Below, in pieces: positions 6,162 to 8,909 of a stretch of 8,909 nucleotides of DNA. This stretch comes from Armatimonadetes bacterium UBA5829 (lineage in GTDB: Bacteria > Armatimonadota > UBA5829). Below the pieces are notes generated by a model. It was not told the origin of the DNA and did not search any database. It saw only the letters and a program-made list of their open reading frames with translations. The position numbers were made by a program, and so were the translations under genes. Numbering within the stretch: position 1 is the first letter of the stretch; each line of letters starts with the position of its first letter. The stretch covers positions 10,472-19,380 of the forward strand of contig DJHI01000306.1 in the NCBI GenBank assembly GCA_002431715.1, written 5' to 3'.

Positions 6162-6179
6162 TGGTTGACTTGCCAACCA
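6162..6179. repeat. Inverted repeat before arsR, candidate operator
   Basis: TGGTTG (6162-6167) and CAACCA (6174-6179) are exact reverse complements around ACTTGC. The site lies 18-35 bases before the arsR-type ATG and just before its ribosome site, a usual place for autoregulation by ArsR/SmtB repressors. No well-matched promoter is visible; TATAGT (6156-6161) or TATAAA (6149-6154) could be the -10. Confidence 0.4.
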
Positions 6180-6196
6180 CAAGGAAACAGGAGTAT

Positions 6197-6523
6197 ATGA
6201 GTACAAGCAAACTCGAATATGAGATGAAAGCAAAAATCATCAAGGCACTTGCTCATCCGAGCCGCCTTATGATGGTTGATGCGCTTTCCGAAGGTGAGAA
6301 ATGTGTGTGTGAACTCACCGAATTGGTCGGAGCCGATATCTCCACTGTATCCAAGCATTTATCGGTTATGAAGAACGCAGGGATTGTAGAAGATCGAAAA
6401 GCCGGCCTGCAGGTTTTTTATCGTCTGCGCGTGCCCTGCATTATCAAGTTCTTCGGCTGTATTGAAGCTGTGATGAGAGAAGAAGCCAAAACAAAGGAAC
6501 AGATAATTTCTAGTGTGGGCTAA
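6197..6523 (+). CDS. ArsR/SmtB-family winged-helix repressor with CVC sensor motif
   Basis: This 108-residue cytoplasmic repressor has the ArsR winged helix: helix ALAHPSRLMMVDAL (17-30), the recognition region ADISTVSKHLSVMKNAGIVE (46-65), and the wing DRKAGLQVFYRLR (66-78). C36-V-C38-E-L lies in the place of the ELCVCDL site that binds As(III) in ArsR. Two more cysteines, C81 (RVPC) and C88 (FFGC), lie in the C-terminal helix and could complete a thiolate site or form disulfides. I start at ATG 6197, after AGGAG (6189-6193, a short 3-base spacing; AAGGAAA lies further up); an in-frame upstream GTG at 6161 has no ribosome site. It is the first gene of a run with two thioredoxin-type proteins and a CcdA-type protein and presumably represses it. 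Whether it senses a metal, arsenite or thiol oxidation is not decidable. No arsenate reductase or arsenite pump is nearby. Confidence 0.88.
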   Translation: MSTSKLEYEMKAKIIKALAHPSRLMMVDALSEGEKCVCELTELVGADISTVSKHLSVMKNAGIVEDRKAGLQVFYRLRVPCIIKFFGCIEAVMREEAKTKEQIISSVG

Positions 6524-6574
6524 CTCTCGCTCACAGTATTGATTTATCAACTAATTGGCAGTTTGCGCAATAAA

Positions 6575-6593
6575 CCAAGATACTGCTTCTTGG
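6575..6593. repeat. Short inverted repeat between arsR and the thioredoxin gene
   Basis: CCAAGA (6575-6580) and TCTTGG (6588-6593) are exact reverse complements around a 7-base loop, within the 141-base gap. No T-run follows, so it is not a terminator. It may be an mRNA hairpin that reduces or protects downstream transcript, or a binding site; the evidence is only the pairing. Confidence 0.25.
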
Positions 6594-6664
6594 CGTCGGC
6601 TGTGCATTGAAAAGTGAATGGTCCGGTAAGCGCTGAGATTAACAAAACAGGTGGTAGTAACACA

Positions 6665-7090
6665 ATGAAGAGTAGTTGGCAAAAAGGATTCACAGCGATT
6701 TTATTGGCTTTAATTATAGCCGTTATCGCCACCGGCTGTACGGCAGATAAAAAGAACCCAAAGCCACCGGTAAAATCCACAACAAAACAGCTTCCCAAGC
6801 TCATAGACCTTGGGACAACCAAGTGTGTACCCTGCAAAATGATGGTTCCTGTTCTTGATGAGCTTAAAAAGGACTATAAAGGACAACTAGAGGTTCAGTT
6901 CATAGATGTCTGGAAAGACCAGTCGGCTGCAAAAAAATATAAAGTGCAGAGCATCCCCACCCAGATATTCTTTGATGCTAATGGTAAAGAGATATATCGT
7001 CATGCAGGCTTTATTTCAAAAGACGATATCGTGAAGGCATTCAAAGATCATGGTGTCAAACTCAAGGAACCGAAAAAGCCAAAGAAGTAG
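6665..7090 (+). CDS. Thioredoxin-fold lipoprotein (CVPC active site)
   Basis: This 141-residue protein has a lipoprotein signal: KGFTAILLALIIAVIATGC, with C25 as the lipid-modified residue, then a Lys/Pro-rich linker (27-45). The thioredoxin domain covers 46-132: strand KLIDLGTT, active site C54-V-P-C57 (no Trp before it; the residue is Lys), and the cis-proline loop SIPTQIFFDANGKE (P98). It ends in a lysine-rich tail KEPKKPKK. It should sit on the outer face of the cytoplasmic membrane or in the periplasm and exchange disulfides there. The ATG at 6665 follows AGGTGG (6649-6654) at 10 bases; an in-frame ATG at 6614 would place charged residues before the signal and lacks a ribosome site. It is about half identical to the thioredoxin domain of the next gene, so the two arose by duplication. 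The CcdA-type protein downstream would normally keep it reduced. Confidence 0.9.
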   Translation: MKSSWQKGFTAILLALIIAVIATGCTADKKNPKPPVKSTTKQLPKLIDLGTTKCVPCKMMVPVLDELKKDYKGQLEVQFIDVWKDQSAAKKYKVQSIPTQIFFDANGKEIYRHAGFISKDDIVKAFKDHGVKLKEPKKPKK

Positions 7091-7093
7091 TAT

Positions 7094-7146
7094 AAATGTG
7101 ACTCTTTACTACGTCAGATTTCCGCAGGAAATGTGACTTTTTACTA
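7094..7146 (+). repeat. 18-base direct repeat, period 35, between the two thioredoxin genes
   Basis: AAATGTGACTCTTTACTA (7094-7111) recurs as AAATGTGACTTTTTACTA (7129-7146) with a single difference. The copies start 35 bases apart and fill most of the 89-base gap before the next ATG (7180). The 17 bases between hold most of a small palindrome, ATTTCC-GCA-GGAAAT (7118-7132). Near-identity over 18 bases in such a short gap points to function or a recent duplication. Confidence 0.7.
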
Positions 7147-7179
7147 ACCGTAAATTGCTTGGAGCAAAGGATAAAAACA

Positions 7180-8109
7180 ATGACTAAAAAAATACTGATC
7201 CGTGGAATGCTTTCGGTTGTAATGTTGACCGCCTCTCTTATGTCTGGTGCCTCCGATGCGCCGGGTAATGTAACGCTTGTAAAGGAATCATATCCCACTC
7301 TTACAGATGGTGCGCTTGCTTCAGCAAGGCTGACTGATAAGCTCTCGAATGTTTTACTTCAGTCCGGAGAGATGAAGATTACCCAGAAAGATCTTAATGA
7401 CGAGATCGGTAAGTCCCCGGAGGGAGTTCGTCCTCAACTGAAACGAAATCTATTTTTCGTGCTGGAAAATAAAGCTGCACAGATGTTTTTAGATTATGAG
7501 GCTGAGAGTTGGGCGAAGCAAAATAAGATAAAGTCATCTGGACAAAATGATCGACTGCAGAAATACCTGGCAAGCCTTACGGCGAACGTTTCGGTTAGCG
7601 AAGCGGAGATGAAGAGTTTCTTCAATGAAAACAAAGAAATGATCGGCGATGCGTCATATGATCAGATAAAAGATCAGCTCAAGGATTTTATTCTAGGCCA
7701 GAAAAAACAGGAAGCAATTGATGCTCATATTGCGGCAATCGGGACAAGGTATGAGATTGATATCAACAAAACATGGGCTGCAAAACAGTACTCAGCGGCA
7801 ATGGATAATCCCATAGATAAAGCCAGAAAATCCGGTAAGCCTACATTGGTCGATCTGGGTGCCGACGGCTGTCGACCGTGTGAGATGATGACTCCGATTC
7901 TGGAATCACTCAAGAGTGAATACGCCGGTAAGGTCAATGTGCTCTTCGTCCATACTCTTAAGGAGCAGATTCTTGCTGCGCGCTATAGAGTGCAATCTAT
8001 TCCGGTGCAGATATTCTTCGACAAAAACGGCAAGGAAGTTTTCCGGCATGTTGGGTTCTATCCCAAAGATCGAATAGTCGCAAAGCTTGCCGAAATAGGG
8101 GTTAAGTAA
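7180..8109 (+). CDS. Exported SurA-type chaperone domain fused to a thioredoxin domain (CRPC)
   Basis: The 309-residue protein has a signal peptide (MTKKILIRG then a hydrophobic stretch, likely cleavage after SGA at 24). Residues about 55-195 look like the N-terminal chaperone region of SurA/PpiC proteins: helix KITQKDLNDEIGKSPEGVR, LFFVLENKAAQMFLDYEAESWAKQNKI, VSEAEMKSFFNENKEMIG, and DQIKDQLKDFILGQKKQEAIDAHI. The parvulin isomerase domain usual in PpiC proteins is absent. Residues 210-309 are a thioredoxin domain with PTLVDLGADG, active site C231-R-P-C234 and the cis-Pro loop SIPVQIFFDKNGKE (P275). It would act outside the cytoplasmic membrane, holding unfolded clients while exchanging their disulfides; that is an inference from the domains. 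I chose ATG 7180, after GGAGCAAAGGA; the TTG at 7159 lies upstream of that site. The CcdA-type gene starts 2 bases after its stop, so the two are translationally coupled. Confidence 0.87.
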   Translation: MTKKILIRGMLSVVMLTASLMSGASDAPGNVTLVKESYPTLTDGALASARLTDKLSNVLLQSGEMKITQKDLNDEIGKSPEGVRPQLKRNLFFVLENKAAQMFLDYEAESWAKQNKIKSSGQNDRLQKYLASLTANVSVSEAEMKSFFNENKEMIGDASYDQIKDQLKDFILGQKKQEAIDAHIAAIGTRYEIDINKTWAAKQYSAAMDNPIDKARKSGKPTLVDLGADGCRPCEMMTPILESLKSEYAGKVNVLFVHTLKEQILAARYRVQSIPVQIFFDKNGKEVFRHVGFYPKDRIVAKLAEIGVK

Positions 8110-8111
8110 TT

Positions 8112-8378
8112 TTGGAACAACTTTTCATAGCACTGACCAAAGCAATCGAAGGTGCTTTGCCGATTGCATTGGGAGCCTCATTCATTTGGGGCATATTGAG
8201 TGTGATCCTGAGTCCATGTCATCTGTCGAGCATCCCTCTGATAATTGGTTTCATCAGCGAACAGGGACAGCTCACTACAAAAAAGCTCAGCCAGGTAGTG
8301 CAGTTGATCAACCGCAGATGCGCCATATCTACTCATATGGAAATCTTGACGCGATCCGCTGGCAGAGTCTTCCATTGA
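8112..8378 (+). pseudogene. Truncated CcdA/DsbD-type thiol-disulfide membrane protein
   Basis: The first 58 residues are typical of CcdA proteins, which pass electrons from cytoplasmic thioredoxin across the membrane to extracytoplasmic thioredoxin-like proteins. One hydrophobic segment (about 15-48) contains SPCHLSSIPLIIGFI with C36, one of the two redox cysteines of the family. After LTTKK (near 8286) the sequence turns hydrophilic and ends at 8378 after 88 residues, whereas CcdA proteins have about six membrane segments and over 200 residues. No frame downstream restores hydrophobic helices, so this is not a simple frameshift: the rest of the gene is missing. The second redox Cys is absent and the product cannot work as CcdA. 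The TTG start is 2 bases after the preceding stop, with AGGGG at 8097-8101. A deletion, insertion or assembly join are all possible. Confidence 0.8.
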
Positions 8379-8489
8379 AGCGAACCTGGGATAGATGACC
8401 GGATGAAAATGGACAGAGTTTGCATGCTGCCAATGGCTGCGTAAGTATGTTTTTTCTGCAATATGCACGTACAATAGCGAAAATTCATC

Positions 8490-8498
8490 TGCTATAAT
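8490..8498 (+). promoter_or_regulatory. Extended -10 promoter candidate (upstream)
   Basis: TGCTATAAT (8490-8498) is a perfect extended -10 element. At a 17-base spacing the -35 would be TACAAT (8470-8475), a poor match, as is usual for extended -10 promoters. Its transcript would start near 8505, about 178 bases before the last gene. Confidence 0.4.
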
Positions 8499-8510
8499 AC
8501 AAAAAGGTCA

Positions 8511-8534
8511 GATCACCCAGCGCGTGATGATCAC
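8511..8534. repeat. Repeated GATCAC with small inverted repeat
   Basis: GATCAC occurs at 8511-8516 and 8529-8534, and ATCAC (8512-8516) also pairs with GTGAT (8524-8528). The cluster lies just after the first extended -10 box and could be a regulator site. The elements are short and may be chance. Confidence 0.2.
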
Positions 8535-8616
8535 ATTCAACAAAACGGCTTTTTGTCCAGACTATACGCGAGAATGTCGCAAGTAAGCAAGAACTAGTTT
8601 TCCGCGTCGAATTCAA

Positions 8617-8625
8617 TGCTATACT
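8617..8625 (+). promoter_or_regulatory. Extended -10 promoter candidate for the last gene
   Basis: TGCTATACT (8617-8625) is a good extended -10 box with no recognisable -35. The transcript would start near 8632, about 51 bases before the ATG at 8683. It is almost the same 9-mer as the one at 8490. Confidence 0.5.
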
Positions 8626-8682
8626 CCGCTTGTGCGCACTAAGAATGGTAGTTCACCATACCAAGCGAAGGAGGCAAAAGAA

Positions 8683-8909
8683 ATGAAAAGGACAATCATC
8701 ATTGGTTTGGTTGTCGCGCTGCTTGCATTGGGCGCAGCCCAGCTTTATGCTTTGCAGACCGGCACATGGACATGTATGGGTTACACCATCACCGTAACCC
8801 CGGACGATCCTGAGAACCCGAATCTTTCGGGAACAATCCAGATCGTTAAGTCGGACGACTATGCCGATGTCAATGTCACAGGCGTCTATTGGAGAGAAGA
8901 CGGGAAAAA
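8683..8909 (+). CDS. Exported protein of unknown function (partial, 3' end outside window)
   Basis: Seventy-five codons are visible before the window ends. The N-terminus is a clear Sec signal peptide: MKRT, a hydrophobic run IIIGLVVALLALGAAQ, and likely cleavage after LYA (residue 23). The mature start LQTGTWTCMGYTITVTPDD is followed by NLSGTIQIVKSDDYADVNVTG, which suggests beta strands of a small secreted or periplasmic domain. One Cys (C31) is present and no lipobox, so it is not a lipoprotein. I do not recognise the family. The ATG is well supported by AAGGAGG (8668-8674) at 8 bases and by the extended -10 box upstream. It begins a new transcription unit and its link to the redox operon is unknown. 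Confidence 0.8.
   Translation, partial: MKRTIIIGLVVALLALGAAQLYALQTGTWTCMGYTITVTPDDPENPNLSGTIQIVKSDDYADVNVTGVYWREDGK

Larger units (their letters stand above)
8379..8682. other. Stretch without a clear gene after the truncated ccdA
   Basis: These 304 bases hold no frame with recognisable coding character on either strand. Together with 8286-8378 they replace what should be the rest of the CcdA gene. Another plus-strand frame running to 8398 (ending in RWQSLPLKRTWDR) and a minus-strand frame (8178-8474) cross the start of the stretch, but neither resembles a family I know. Two extended -10 boxes and a repeated GATCAC are listed separately. There are no terminal inverted repeats that would mark an insertion sequence. 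Confidence 0.5.

Noticed and set aside
6197..6523. Classical arsenic resistance operon
   Set aside because: The repressor is of ArsR type, but there is no arsenate reductase, ArsB/Acr3 pump or ArsA; the neighbours are thioredoxin and CcdA types.
8178..8474. Minus-strand 98-codon frame over the truncated ccdA end
   Set aside because: It overlaps well-supported ccdA codons, matches nothing I know and has no convincing start signal.
8286..8682. Insertion sequence as the cause of the ccdA truncation
   Set aside because: No transposase-like frame, terminal inverted repeat or target duplication is visible in the stretch.

Overview
The window suggests an anaerobic or microaerophilic diderm-type bacterium of medium GC. 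Four observations point that way: a rubredoxin / superoxide reductase / ferritin cluster, a secreted protein with a PEP-CTERM-like C-terminal tail, a Gfo/Idh/MocA oxidoreductase with a cysteine cluster, and several exported proteins. The sequence does not settle the phylum. The PEW-type tail and the gene mix would fit something like Armatimonadota, but that is only a guess.

Layout. Positions 3-92 hold the last codons of an unidentified plus-strand gene. A minus-strand gene of about 204 codons follows (152-765); it is broken by a single-base frameshift near 413. After a 315-base spacer comes a plus-strand Gfo/Idh/MocA-type oxidoreductase (1081-2361) with its own promoter candidate and terminator. 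Next is a plus-strand secreted PEP-CTERM-like protein (2633-3289); a 9-bp inverted repeat surrounds its presumed -10 box, and a 14-bp perfect hairpin lies after it. Two minus-strand genes follow: a hotdog acyl-CoA thioesterase (3572-4069) and a small ACT-like TM1266-type protein (4243-4491).

The second half is redox biology. Divergent from the small ACT-like gene, with back-to-back sigma70-like promoters, is a plus-strand cluster: rubredoxin (4794-4955), two-iron superoxide reductase or desulfoferrodoxin (5003-5377) and non-haem ferritin (5451-5963), closed by a terminator. Rubredoxin can give electrons to the reductase, which turns superoxide into peroxide, while ferritin sequesters iron that would otherwise feed Fenton chemistry.

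A second operon then runs from 6197. It encodes an ArsR/SmtB-family repressor with a CVC metal or thiol motif, a thioredoxin-like lipoprotein (CVPC), an exported fusion of a SurA-type chaperone domain to a second thioredoxin domain (CRPC), and the first 58 or so codons of a CcdA/DsbD-type membrane electron carrier that is cut short near 8286. The two thioredoxin domains are recent-looking paralogues. The unit looks like an extracytoplasmic thiol-redox relay controlled by a cysteine-based sensor, but its membrane component is broken here. The window ends inside a new exported protein of unknown function (8683 onward), preceded by two extended -10 promoter candidates. I found no tRNA, rRNA, CRISPR array or recognisable insertion sequence.
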